Of a stretch of DNA of 64,000 bases, positions 54,097 through 63,184 are shown piece after piece. The position numbers were made by a program, and so were the translations under genes. The stretch's first letter is position 1, and the number at the start of each line of letters is the position of its first letter. The notes beneath the pieces are model-generated. The model saw only the letters and a list, made by a program, of their open reading frames with translations, was not told where the DNA came from and searched no databases. This stretch comes from Phycisphaerae bacterium (GTDB lineage: Bacteria; Planctomycetota; Phycisphaerae; UBA1845; Fen-1342), in NCBI GenBank assembly GCA_028279405.1, contig JANQNU010000021.1, forward strand, positions 1 through 64,000. Reading direction: 5' to 3'.

Positions 54097-56478
54097 TTAC
54101 TCCTTGACCTTTACACCTTCAAGCCAGTTGAGTTTGCGCACCTGCCAATAGACCAGCACCTGCGCCGAAAGAACGAAAAGCAGCGCGAGCAGCGCCGTCA
54201 GCCCCGCCACCTCGGGCTTGATCCGGATCGGCATACGGAACAACTCCGTGTCGTAGGCCTGTGACACGAGCTGAATCAGGCCGTACCCCATCGGGCCCGC
54301 CAGCAGCACACCAAGCACGAATATGATCATGTTCTGACGGATCAGGATGCCCGCAACCTCCGCAGGCGAGTACCCCAGCACGCGCAACGTCGAGATCTCG
54401 CGCAGCCGGTCACCAATCTCGATCAGCGCGTTGTTGAGCGCGCTGCCGAACGAGATGGCACCGGCGAACAGCACCATCAGACCGATGGAGAAGCGGCCGG
54501 TCTCGACGAGCGTCCGCTCCAGATTACGCTTGGTCTCCGCACGCACACTCAATCCCTGCGCGTTGGGCAGCGTCTTGATTCGCCGATACAACGCCGCACG
54601 CTGCGGCTCATCGACCAGTAGTTGAACCGAGTTCAGCACCAGCGATTCGCCCACGAGCGTACTCAGATATCGCAGATCGGCATAGCAATCGAGCCCGATG
54701 AACGTGTCCGTAATCGCCACGATCGGGGCCCGGCGCATCTGACGCCGACCACGCACCGGCGTGACCCGCACGGCATCCCCCACGTCCACTCCGAGCAGGT
54801 CGGCGAGCTTGCGCGAGAACACCAGCCCGTGCGGCGGAATGTCCACGACCGCACCGTCCGCCCGGCGCGGCGTCGTGAGCCGGTGCCCTTCGACGAGCCC
54901 GCTGATGGCCATCCGCCGCGAGGCGGCTCCATGAGCGAGATCGCAGCGCAACCCGAACAACGGCTCGGCCAGCTCAACGCCCGGCAAGGCCTGCGCTTCG
55001 AACAAGGCCGCCAGCGACTCCTCATCGCGCATTCCAACGTCGAGATCGCTGTGCGCGACCGCGTCGAACTGATAGTCGATCATCGAAATGAACGAATCGA
55101 ACAATACCAACGCCATCAGAATGATCGAAATCGAGACTGCGGTCGCGAAGATCGAAGTGGCGGTCCGGAAGTGGTTGCGAAACACACTACGGAACGCCAT
55201 GTGCGTGCGAAACCCGAACAGGCGCCAGAACCAGCGGCACCGTTCGAGCAAGATGGCGCCGCCACGTTCCGGCGGGTTCTGACGCATCGCAGCGGCCGGC
55301 TGAAGCCGCAGGACCGCCAGCACGCCGCGAAACGTTCCCAGGATCGAGAAGCCAACGCTGATCACCAGGCCCCAGATGAGCAGATCCGGATAGACATGGA
55401 ATGCAAAGCCGGGAAAGCTGAAGAAGCTCTTGTACGTCTCGATCATCGCATACGCCATGCCGAGTCCCAGTGCGGCACCGCCTAATGCCCCAGCAATCCC
55501 GACGACCACGCCGAATGACAGGTAATGCCACATTACCTGCCGGTCGGAGTAACCGATCGCCTTGAGCGTGCCGATGACCGCGCGTTGTCGCTGCGCGAGC
55601 CGCAACATGAGGATATTGAGCGCCAGTGCCGCGACACTCAGAAACACCGCCGGCATAACGGTCGCAGTCTTGCCCAAACCGTCGATCTCGTCGGAGAGAA
55701 ACCGATGCGACGCCTGTCGCTTGCGCGGCACGACTTCCAACACGCCGAACGGCTCGAGCACACGTTCCAGTCGCGCCAACAAGTCTTCAGGGCGCGCCGC
55801 TGCGCTCGGCGTGAGCTGGCACACAACCTGGTTACACGCGTCCTTGAAACCGAGCACGTCACGTGCGAAACGCTCTTTCACGTAGAGCACACCAAAATGC
55901 TCGGGGTCCGGGATGATGTCGCCAGGCCCGCGCACCATGTAGGCGTACTCGGGACTGATCGCGGTACCGACGATCACGAATGACTCGCGCTTGCGATTGA
56001 GGATGACGTGCAGGCGATCGCCGGGATCAAGCCCACGCGCCTTGGCAAAATCCTCGCTAATGATCGCTTCCGAATCGCGGCGCTGCGAGAAGCCGGAGCC
56101 GCGCACCAGGTGGATGCCATTGAGAGTACGGTCGTAACCGACCGACGGCGTTGAAATGAGCCGGGCGCTCAACGGGCGCGTCTCGTCCGGCACGTCGAGA
56201 ATCACATCGAAGACGACCCGCGCGTCCAGCCGGGCGATCTCGGGCCACGACCGGATGCGTTCGGTCACCGAGAGCGGTGCCTTTTTGAGATCCACCCAGA
56301 CATCGGCAAAATGGTACGCTCGGTAGTACGATGCCTGGCTCTCGACGAGGTTGCGCTGGGCGGTACCGAGACCGACGAACGCGCCGATCCCGATCCCGAT
56401 GATCAGCAGAATCGACGCCAGCGTCCCGAGACTGGCAAAGGTGTCGCGAAGCAACTTCCGATTCAGGACGCTCAGCAT
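54097..56478 (-). CDS. ABC transporter permease, FtsX/MacB-like, two-module form
   Basis: 793 residues. It has a first helix near the N-terminus (FASLGTLASILLIIGIGIGAF), a large periplasmic MacB-PCD-like domain, then three helices of a first FtsX module (about 265-400, VMPAVFLSVAALALNILML). A second N-terminal-like helix near 440 and a second periplasmic domain follow, with a final FtsX module at about 660-790 (IGLMVLFAGAISFGSALNNAL). The duplicated plan resembles YbbP-type permeases. It exports or mechanically transmits to an unknown substrate. Its start lies 3 bases after the ATPase stop. Confidence 0.88.
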   Translation of the reverse strand: MLSVLNRKLLRDTFASLGTLASILLIIGIGIGAFVGLGTAQRNLVESQASYYRAYHFADVWVDLKKAPLSVTERIRSWPEIARLDARVVFDVILDVPDETRPLSARLISTPSVGYDRTLNGIHLVRGSGFSQRRDSEAIISEDFAKARGLDPGDRLHVILNRKRESFVIVGTAISPEYAYMVRGPGDIIPDPEHFGVLYVKERFARDVLGFKDACNQVVCQLTPSAAARPEDLLARLERVLEPFGVLEVVPRKRQASHRFLSDEIDGLGKTATVMPAVFLSVAALALNILMLRLAQRQRAVIGTLKAIGYSDRQVMWHYLSFGVVVGIAGALGGAALGLGMAYAMIETYKSFFSFPGFAFHVYPDLLIWGLVISVGFSILGTFRGVLAVLRLQPAAAMRQNPPERGGAILLERCRWFWRLFGFRTHMAFRSVFRNHFRTATSIFATAVSISIILMALVLFDSFISMIDYQFDAVAHSDLDVGMRDEESLAALFEAQALPGVELAEPLFGLRCDLAHGAASRRMAISGLVEGHRLTTPRRADGAVVDIPPHGLVFSRKLADLLGVDVGDAVRVTPVRGRRQMRRAPIVAITDTFIGLDCYADLRYLSTLVGESLVLNSVQLLVDEPQRAALYRRIKTLPNAQGLSVRAETKRNLERTLVETGRFSIGLMVLFAGAISFGSALNNALIEIGDRLREISTLRVLGYSPAEVAGILIRQNMIIFVLGVLLAGPMGYGLIQLVSQAYDTELFRMPIRIKPEVAGLTALLALLFVLSAQVLVYWQVRKLNWLEGVKVKE

Positions 56479-56480
56479 CG

Positions 56481-57227
56481 CTACCAGGTGACCTCGTTCG
56501 CCGCGAGCGGCGATTCGTTCTCGAGCGACTCGGTGACGCGGCCGCTGACAATCCGCACGACGCGATCGGCGATCGATGCGATTGCCGGGTTGTGCGTAAT
56601 CAGCAGGATCGAAAGCCCGCGTTCCCGGTTCAACGCCTGGAGCAGTGCCAACACCGTCCGTGCGGTGGGCAGGTCGAGCGCCCCCGTCGGCTCGTCAGCG
56701 AGCAGCAGGGTCGGACGCTTGGCCAAGGCGCGCGCAATCGACACGCGTTGCTGCTCGCCGCCGGACAGCTGGGCGGGAAAGTGGTCGCATCGCTCGGCCA
56801 GCCCGACCAACTCGAGTGCCTCGCCGGGATCGAGCGGACGCTCGGCGAGCTCCGTCGCGGCCTGCACGTTTTCGTACGCCGTCAGCGTCGGAATCAGATT
56901 ATAAAACTGAAAAATGAAACCGACGTGAGCGCGACGGTAGCGCGTCAACTCGCGATCCGAGAGTGCCGCGAGATCTTCCTCCAGATGCCAGACGTGCCCG
57001 CTCGTGGGACGGTCCATTCCGCCGATGAGGTTCAAGAGTGTGCTCTTGCCCGAGCCCGACGGCCCGAGAATCGTGATGAACTCACCGAATCGAATATCGA
57101 GGTCCGCGTCGACGAGCGCCGGCACCTCGATGTCCCCCATCCGAAAGATGCGCGCAGCACGTTCCACGCGAATCTGTACACCCCGGTCCAATTCCGATCC
57201 TGCCTGCGTCGAATCAACTGTTGCCAT
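56481..57227 (-). CDS. ABC transporter ATP-binding protein (LolD/MacB type)
   Basis: 248 residues from the ATG at 57227; the fold begins about 20 residues in, so earlier starts are unlikely. Walker A LGPSGSGKSTLLN, Q-loop FIFQFYNL, signature LSGGEQQRVSIARAL, Walker [13 protein letters not shown] and the H-loop LITHNP are intact. It powers the permease encoded just downstream. First gene of the operon; the upstream 194 bases show no convincing promoter hexamers. Confidence 0.92.
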   Translation of the reverse strand: MATVDSTQAGSELDRGVQIRVERAARIFRMGDIEVPALVDADLDIRFGEFITILGPSGSGKSTLLNLIGGMDRPTSGHVWHLEEDLAALSDRELTRYRRAHVGFIFQFYNLIPTLTAYENVQAATELAERPLDPGEALELVGLAERCDHFPAQLSGGEQQRVSIARALAKRPTLLLADEPTGALDLPTARTVLALLQALNRERGLSILLITHNPAIASIADRVVRIVSGRVTESLENESPLAANEVTW

Positions 57228-57421
57228 GGACACCCGCGTCGTGGAACGCCTGATCGGCGCGGCCGCGCGCCGAGCCCTTTCGCTGATCATACGGCCGCGC
57301 GCGCCGCCTGCCCACCGAGGATCCCGCTTCAGGAGCAGAGGCGCACTCGCGTGCGCCGCTTCAAGAAGCCCCCGACAGAGCAAACCGGGCGCACCGTCAC
57401 AAGTCAGGGAAACGTCGACTG

Positions 57422-58075
57422 TTATGCCACGGGCTTGACCTCGGGCTCGATCAGGTTGAGCACTGTGTGCGGATCGCGCCCGCTCGCGAGCAGCTTGATC
57501 ACGATCGCTGCCGCCGCTTCGAGTAGCCGGGCATAGTGGAGCTCGCCGAGGTCAAACGGAGCGCTGCCGAGATCCTCGATGAGCGTTGCCGCCTGTCGTT
57601 TGGCGCCGAGGTCGTCTCCGCAGTAAAGCGTGACAAGGGTCCGACCGTCGAACACCGGCGGCTCCATCCCCCACACCGTAGCCTGACACATGTTGAACGC
57701 TTTGACCACATGCGCCTGCGGAGCGCAGTCGGCGATTACCTCGGACAGTGATTTGCCGTCATACGTTCGGGGCAGGAAGTCGTTTCGGTTATGACTGACC
57801 GGATTGTTGATATCCAGTAACGTCTTGCCGGCCAGCGCGTCGGCTCCACCAATGAGATCGATGGCGTCGATGGCGACCTCATGCCGCGTCGCCAGGACAA
57901 TGACGTCCGCTACCTGCACCAGTTCGGACGGCTCGCAATGCGACGCCCCGATCGCCTCGGCCAGGGCTTGCGCCTTCTGACGACTCCGGCCGCTAATCGA
58001 AACCGCGTGATCCGCGACCCAGCGAGACCCCAGTGCCCGCGCCATGCTCCCGTAGCCGACAAAGCCGATCCGCAT
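57422..58075 (-). CDS. NADP oxidoreductase, coenzyme F420-dependent-like family
   Basis: 217 residues. It has a Rossmann fold with FVGYGSMARALGSRW at the N-terminus, then SISGRSRQKAQALAEAIG, ADVIVLATRHEVAIDAI and LLDINNPV, a pattern of the F420_oxidored domain (NPDG-like). VKAFNMCQATVWGM matches the conserved KAFN segment. F420 use is not shown; many bacterial relatives only bind NADP. The start at 58075 is preferred because GGGAGG is six bases upstream and it overlaps the small upstream frame as TGATG. Confidence 0.82.
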   Translation of the reverse strand: MRIGFVGYGSMARALGSRWVADHAVSISGRSRQKAQALAEAIGASHCEPSELVQVADVIVLATRHEVAIDAIDLIGGADALAGKTLLDINNPVSHNRNDFLPRTYDGKSLSEVIADCAPQAHVVKAFNMCQATVWGMEPPVFDGRTLVTLYCGDDLGAKRQAATLIEDLGSAPFDLGELHYARLLEAAAAIVIKLLASGRDPHTVLNLIEPEVKPVA

Positions 58076-58227
58076 CATGCACCTCCCATCGAACGCCCGT
58101 CATTGGGCGCCAGGACCCCCACGACCACGCCGATCCCCACGAAAAGAGCGCTCAACACAATGCAATAAACTAATCCCACCGCCTCGGACCTGGTTAGCAA
58201 GGTCCGAAAAACAAAGTCGACGCTCAT
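58075..58227 (-). CDS. Small membrane peptide, translationally coupled
   Basis: 50 residues. The ATG at 58227 opens SVDFVFRTLLTRSEAVG, followed by one membrane helix (LVYCIVLSALFVGIGVVVGVL) and a short tail. Its stop codon TGA overlaps the ATG of the oxidoreductase gene, which argues for real coupled translation. No family recognised and the ribosome site is weak, so this call is moderate. Confidence 0.5.
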   Translation of the reverse strand: MSVDFVFRTLLTRSEAVGLVYCIVLSALFVGIGVVVGVLAPNDGRSMGGA

Positions 58228-58241
58228 AGTAATACCATCAG

Positions 58242-58276
58242 GCACCAAAATCGGTCATTCCGCACCAAAAAGTCAT
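58242..58276. promoter_or_regulatory. Tandem direct repeat, candidate operator
   Basis: Two copies of GCACCAAAA followed by GTCAT start at 58242 and 58262, exactly 20 bases apart (about two helical turns). They lie 15-50 bases upstream of the small membrane peptide on the minus strand. That spacing suits a protein-binding site, but no regulator is known. Confidence 0.4.
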
Positions 58277-58354
58277 ATTTTATGGGAAACAGAAGTTAGG
58301 AGAGATTCCCTGGAGAGAATCCGGCAAGCTAGAGAAAAATGGGTCGTTGCTGCG

Positions 58355-60046
58355 CTAGACCTTGGTAACGCGCAGCACTTCCTCGGCGGTGGTTACGCCC
58401 TCGCGCACCAGGTCCCAGCCGGCGTCGCGCAGAAGCCGCATGCCGTTTTGCTTCGCGACGGGAACGAGTTGTGATGCCGATTGGCGCTGGACCACCATCT
58501 CGCGGAGTTCGTCGTTCATGGTCATCAGCTCAAACAGCGCTCGTCGGCCTGCGAAACCGGTCCCGCGACAATCGCGACATCCCTTGCCACGATGCAACAC
58601 ATCGCCGGCCTGGAAGCCGTAATCAGGCGGGAGTTCGGATTCGGGATGCTCGGGAACGTACTCTTCCTTGCAGCTCTTGCAGATCGTCCGCAGCAACCGC
58701 TGGGCCATCGCGGCCTCCAACGAGCTGGCCACCAGGAACGGCTCGATGCCCATATCGAGCAACCGCGTCGTCGCCGAGACGGCGTCGTTGGTGTGGAGCG
58801 TGCTGAAAACCAGGTGACCGGTCAGCGAAGCGTTGATCGCAACTTCCGCCGTCTCGAGGTCGCGAATCTCACCAACCAGGATCACGTCCGGGTCATGTCG
58901 CAGAAAGGCCCGCAATGCACGAGCGAAGTTCAGCCCGACGCGCGGCAGCACCTGGACCTGGTTGACCCCCTCCAGGTAGTACTCCACCGGGTCTTCGATC
59001 GTCAGGATCTTGAGTTCGTCACTGACGATCATACTGAGAGCGGCATACAGCGACGTCGTCTTGCCGGAGCCGGTGGGACCGGTCACGAGAACGATGCCGT
59101 GCGGCCGGTTGATCAGGTCGACGAAGCGGTCGTAGGTCTGACCGCGCATCCCGAGTTCCGGCAGCGTCAGCTTGATCGCGGTGCGGTCGAGGATACGCAG
59201 TACGGCCCCCTCGCCGAAGGCCATGGGGACGATGCTGACACGCAGGTCGATCTCGCGTCCGTGCACCTTGATCTTGAAGCTGCCATCCTGTGGCAGACGC
59301 TTCTCCGCGATGTTCATTCCCGAGAGAATCTTGAGTCGGCTGATGACCGCATTCTGGAAGCGACGAATTTCCGCGGGCACATTGGCCCGATGCAAGATGC
59401 CGTCAATCCGGTAACGGACGACAAAATCCGTCTCGAACGGCTCGAAGTGAATATCGCTGGAGCGCTGGTCGACCGCCTCCACGAGGATCTCGTTCACGAG
59501 CTTGACGACCGATGCCTCCTGGGCCATCTGGACGTCGAGATCAGAGGAATCGACCCCGGCTTCGTCGATGACCTCGACGCCGTCGCGTTCGCGCACCATC
59601 TCGTGCAGCACTTCGCCGCCGACGCCGTAGAAGGCCTTGATCATCTTGTTGATGTCCGGGCGACTCGCGAGCACGGGCTCGACCGGCATGTTGATGATCG
59701 TCCGTAACTCGTCCAAAGCGTACAGGTTGTTCGGATCGCAGGTCGCGACCCGCACCCCGCAATCGCCGCGATCGATCGGCATCAGGAAGTACTTGTGAAC
59801 GATCTGGCTCGGGACGAGTGTCAGCAGGTCGGTGTCGATATCGCCTTCATTGAGCTCGACGACCGGCATCCCGTACTGTTCGCCGTAGACTTCGAGCAGA
59901 TCGCGCTCGGTGATCAGGCCGTTGCGGACCAGCGTCTCTTCGATCCGCTGATCGCCGTTGTGGGACCGCTCGGCCTCCGCCAGCTGCTCTTCACTCAGAA
60001 GGCCCTTGGAAACCAGTGCTTTGCGAATCGGCATGCTGACGTTCAC
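58355..60046 (-). CDS. Type IV pilus/type II secretion ATPase (PilB/GspE family)
   Basis: 563 residues. The N-terminal MshEN-like domain (about 5-150, IRKALVSKGLLSEEQLAEAE) may bind cyclic di-GMP. The motor has Walker A GPTGSGKTT (323-331), the Asp box ILTIEDPVEYY, Walker B ILVGEIRDLETAEVAI and His box FSTLHTNDA. A four-cysteine zinc site follows (CKSCKEEY, CRDCRGTGF). It drives assembly of pilus or pseudopilus subunits at the inner membrane. No other pilus genes are beside it. Start may be GTG 60046 or the ATG at 60034. Confidence 0.94.
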   Translation of the reverse strand: MNVSMPIRKALVSKGLLSEEQLAEAERSHNGDQRIEETLVRNGLITERDLLEVYGEQYGMPVVELNEGDIDTDLLTLVPSQIVHKYFLMPIDRGDCGVRVATCDPNNLYALDELRTIINMPVEPVLASRPDINKMIKAFYGVGGEVLHEMVRERDGVEVIDEAGVDSSDLDVQMAQEASVVKLVNEILVEAVDQRSSDIHFEPFETDFVVRYRIDGILHRANVPAEIRRFQNAVISRLKILSGMNIAEKRLPQDGSFKIKVHGREIDLRVSIVPMAFGEGAVLRILDRTAIKLTLPELGMRGQTYDRFVDLINRPHGIVLVTGPTGSGKTTSLYAALSMIVSDELKILTIEDPVEYYLEGVNQVQVLPRVGLNFARALRAFLRHDPDVILVGEIRDLETAEVAINASLTGHLVFSTLHTNDAVSATTRLLDMGIEPFLVASSLEAAMAQRLLRTICKSCKEEYVPEHPESELPPDYGFQAGDVLHRGKGCRDCRGTGFAGRRALFELMTMNDELREMVVQRQSASQLVPVAKQNGMRLLRDAGWDLVREGVTTAEEVLRVTKV

Positions 60047-60266
60047 TCGACAATGACCATCCTGGAACCGGCCGGCCCGGCCTGACCTACCCTGATCTTA
60101 TACGCTCGAACATGCTACGCGATTGCACCGGCCGACTCCAGCGGGGGACCGTCCCACAAACAGCCTCCCGCTGATGCCTCGCCGCCGGGGCGTATAGCCG
60201 TTGGCGGGCGTCCGATAGCGGGCGCGCGTGCCCGGACGGCCCGTCGACCCGACCCGACGAGAACCG

Positions 60267-61679
60267 TCACGCGTTGACGTAGCGGGTCATCCGTACGAGC
60301 CGCCAAACGTGCAGCGGGTGCGCCAGGAGGAGGGCGGCGGCCGGCACGAAGAGGCCGATGACGCCAAGAATCGGCAGCTGAAACTCGATCAGGCCCGGGA
60401 TCGTGATCTGGGTATCGGGAATCGCGCGTTCGACCGAGGGCATCAGAAACCATGCTGCGCCGCCAACCACGGCCGTCAGCCACAACCAACTCGTAGAGTA
60501 GCACAGGAGATTGCTGATCCGTACCGTGTCGTATGTGGCGCCTCGCGTGAACACGAGCCCCCAGAACAATAGCCAGAGCCAGGAAGCCGCCACCATCACG
60601 ATCGCCTCCGCAACGTAATCCTCCGAATAGCGCGTTCGGAACAACGCCCAGCTAAACGCGCCCCCGATATGCAGGTTCAACTTGTGCGCGGCATCCATCG
60701 CGCCGACCACCAGGAAGAGCAAGCCCGGCGCGAACAATGTCACGAGGGCGAACGTCCGCGCCGCGCTGAATCCGCGGATGCACTCGTAACGGCGCGAGAA
60801 CGGTCGTGCGCGAAACGCCAACGGCAGTGTCCGCAACCAGCCGAGCGGCTTGACGTACCAGCGCGCTGCACACCAGGGCGTCGGCTCTCGCCCCTCCGGC
60901 AACGAAGCACGGACCGGTTCGCCGCAATCCGGACAGTCGCCGTCTACCCGCAACGATCGGAGCTCGTAGCCGCATTGCCAGCAGATTGACCGGCGCTGTC
61001 GCCAACCGGGTCCGATCGGCTTACCCGAATACGCGGGCATCATCCGCCAGAGAGTGATCTGAGCCAGAAACACCATCGCCACCATTACGTAGACCACGTC
61101 GATATGGAGCGCATGGTCGTGCAACCAACGCATGTTGCAGTACACCGCTACCAACAGCGAGCAGAATACGAGCGTGCCCGACCAGCAGCCCAGCTTGCCT
61201 GCTCGGAGCAGCAAGCGCGGATAGGACTCGCCGACACTGAGGAACGGTAAGTTGATCAGCGCAGACGCCAGCACCACAAGGGCGACACGCCCGCCCACTC
61301 GGCGAAGGATCTCGGCGTCCTCACCACTCACCATTACTGCAAAGGAGAGGCTAGCCCCTACGTCGCGACAAAATGTCAGCCAATCCACCGGCGTTCGATC
61401 GTAGCCCAATGGTCGCAACCACCCCATCGCACCACCGAGCGCGAGCAGAATCGTCACCGTCAGCACGAACGCCGCAGTCACCATGCTTGATCGCAACAGG
61501 ACCCGCGCAGTCGATGCAGGTGCGGGTATGAGGAACGGGATTGCGAACACGGCCAGCACCCAATGCAATCGGATGCCGTCCCGTGTCGGAATAGCGGGCT
61601 GCGGCAGCTGTTCATCCGCGACGTGGCTGTGAGGCGTGGCGTCCGTTGGCAATGCCTGTGCGCGCCGCCCGTCATTCAT
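60267..61679 (-). CDS. Multi-helix membrane protein with zinc ribbon, unknown function
   Basis: About 470 residues from the ATG at 61679 (an ATG at 61691 is an alternative); upstream frame is rejected. Several membrane helices fill residues 35-250, then a zinc ribbon (CWQCGYELRSLRVDGDCPDCGEP) sits in a middle loop, followed by four more helices at about 320-450. No family recognised. The ribbon of this type, in a membrane protein, recurs in planctomycetes. It overlaps the upstream gene by 8 bases. Confidence 0.72.
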   Translation of the reverse strand: MNDGRRAQALPTDATPHSHVADEQLPQPAIPTRDGIRLHWVLAVFAIPFLIPAPASTARVLLRSSMVTAAFVLTVTILLALGGAMGWLRPLGYDRTPVDWLTFCRDVGASLSFAVMVSGEDAEILRRVGGRVALVVLASALINLPFLSVGESYPRLLLRAGKLGCWSGTLVFCSLLVAVYCNMRWLHDHALHIDVVYVMVAMVFLAQITLWRMMPAYSGKPIGPGWRQRRSICWQCGYELRSLRVDGDCPDCGEPVRASLPEGREPTPWCAARWYVKPLGWLRTLPLAFRARPFSRRYECIRGFSAARTFALVTLFAPGLLFLVVGAMDAAHKLNLHIGGAFSWALFRTRYSEDYVAEAIVMVAASWLWLLFWGLVFTRGATYDTVRISNLLCYSTSWLWLTAVVGGAAWFLMPSVERAIPDTQITIPGLIEFQLPILGVIGLFVPAAALLLAHPLHVWRLVRMTRYVNA

Positions 61680-62916
61680 TTCCGAACTCATCTCGAAGTC
61701 GACCGTGGTCGTACTCGGCCGCGCATTCCGCGGGGCGCAACTGGTATCGATCCGGGGCAAGACGCTTGTACCAAAACATGCGCCCCGTTCGCGGGTCGCT
61801 CGGCACGGCCAGCAAGTAGCCCGGAACAAGCGCATCGAGCCCCTCCGGGAACACACCGTGGTCCAGCGCGTAGGCATGTAGCGTCAGTTTCAAAAGGCAA
61901 AGACGCCGAAGCGTGACGGTCTCTCGCACACCCGCGAAGAACATCGGGACGGGCTCGACGACGAAGGGCGATCGAAGATCCCAGGACCACTCCCTCAGAT
62001 CATAGCTACCGTCCAATCCAATACTCCGGCCGCGGGCCAGTAGCTCCGCCCGCACGCTTTCACACCATCGGTAAGCGTCACGCCGCGACTGAAATAGCAA
62101 GGACATCGCGTTCCAACCGCCGCTCGGCCCCGGCTCCGGAAAGTGGTTTAGGACAAACCAGCCGTCGCCGTTGGTACCTTGCGTGTAATGCGTATCGAGG
62201 AACGCCTCCGTCCCAGCGCGAAACACCGTGCGGTTCAACAACTCGGGCACCAGATCGCAACCGACCCCCTGCTCCAGGTAGAGCACCAAACGGTCGGTTT
62301 CAGCGGATGTCAATGCATACTGGTCAATCAGGTTCGCGAGCGCGTTCAGCGTGAGCCCCTCGCGCCATCCATGGAATCGAAGGTCGTGAAGACGGGCAAT
62401 GCGGTTTGCGTCCAGCCAATGCTCGATCGCTGCGACGCGATCGCCCCGTTCGGACGCCTCGTCAAGCCACGTCAGGCATGACTCGGCCATTTGAACCCAC
62501 GCGAAACTCAATTGACTGGAGTCGATCCAAATTAGCGCCAGCCAGCCAGGCGAACGTTCGAATTCAAGAATGGCATCAGCGAGGGCTGCGACCAGCAGCT
62601 TCGACTTGGGATCTCGGAGAAATGATTGCGTAGCGGGCGCGGAAAAGGGATAGTCGTTGCCGTAGTACGCACGAAATGCATTCGGATGCGCCCGTATCCG
62701 GTAGCCCTCCACCGCGTCCCATGCCGCCGCGAGTTTGGCATGCGCCACGCGGCGCGCCAGGTTGTCCTTCCCCGCCGGCTTGCCGTCCCAGCGATCGATC
62801 GTCACCCAGACCAACCACGCCACAATCGTGATATCAACAAACCGCCCCAACCAACACCATAAGCGCCAGCGATACCACGGCCGCAAGGCGTCGACGCTCG
62901 ACAGTTGCTCAGACAC
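61672..62916 (-). CDS. Single-helix membrane protein, unknown function
   Basis: 414 residues from a GTG at 62916, nine bases after GGAGG. One N-terminal membrane helix (VDITIVAWLVWVTID) is followed by a large soluble, mainly helical domain with many Trp and Arg. The end has LLKLTLHAYALDHGVFPEGLDALVPGYL and a SDPRTGRMFWYKR segment, similar to the C-terminal repeats of planctomycete hypothetical proteins with a YxxxHGxxPxxLxxLVP pattern. It is co-transcribed with the next membrane protein. Function unknown. Confidence 0.72.
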   Translation of the reverse strand: MSEQLSSVDALRPWYRWRLWCWLGRFVDITIVAWLVWVTIDRWDGKPAGKDNLARRVAHAKLAAAWDAVEGYRIRAHPNAFRAYYGNDYPFSAPATQSFLRDPKSKLLVAALADAILEFERSPGWLALIWIDSSQLSFAWVQMAESCLTWLDEASERGDRVAAIEHWLDANRIARLHDLRFHGWREGLTLNALANLIDQYALTSAETDRLVLYLEQGVGCDLVPELLNRTVFRAGTEAFLDTHYTQGTNGDGWFVLNHFPEPGPSGGWNAMSLLFQSRRDAYRWCESVRAELLARGRSIGLDGSYDLREWSWDLRSPFVVEPVPMFFAGVRETVTLRRLCLLKLTLHAYALDHGVFPEGLDALVPGYLLAVPSDPRTGRMFWYKRLAPDRYQLRPAECAAEYDHGRLRDEFGNE

Positions 62917-63086
62917 TCCGCAGAACCTCCACTACACACGATACCCAACTCGGCCGTTGCGCTTTCACCCCCGGCAACATGACGATTGCTGCGGTCCGGC
63001 GCGAGGCGCACGTCCACCGCTTCGCGCGGCGTCATTGTAGTGGAACGGTAACCGCCCCCCGAACACGTAACAGCTGCAGCTTGCGA

Positions 63087-63148
63087 CGTCCAAAAAGGGA
63101 CGAAGCCGCCAAGGCGTGCTCCTCCAGCCACGCCCCGACGGCAACGTC
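63087..63148 (-). terminator. Cluster of three small hairpins after the PEP-CTERM gene
   Basis: CGTCC/GGACG (63087-63102), GGCGTG/CACGCC (63113-63132) and CCGACG/CGTCGG (63133-63148) follow each other downstream of the PEP-CTERM stop on the minus strand. A T-rich loop CCTTTTTGG is present, but no T-run follows a strong stem, so the terminator call is tentative. Confidence 0.35.
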
Positions 63149-63184
63149 GGTCCCCCACTTCGGGTATCGTCGGATGATTGTCGG

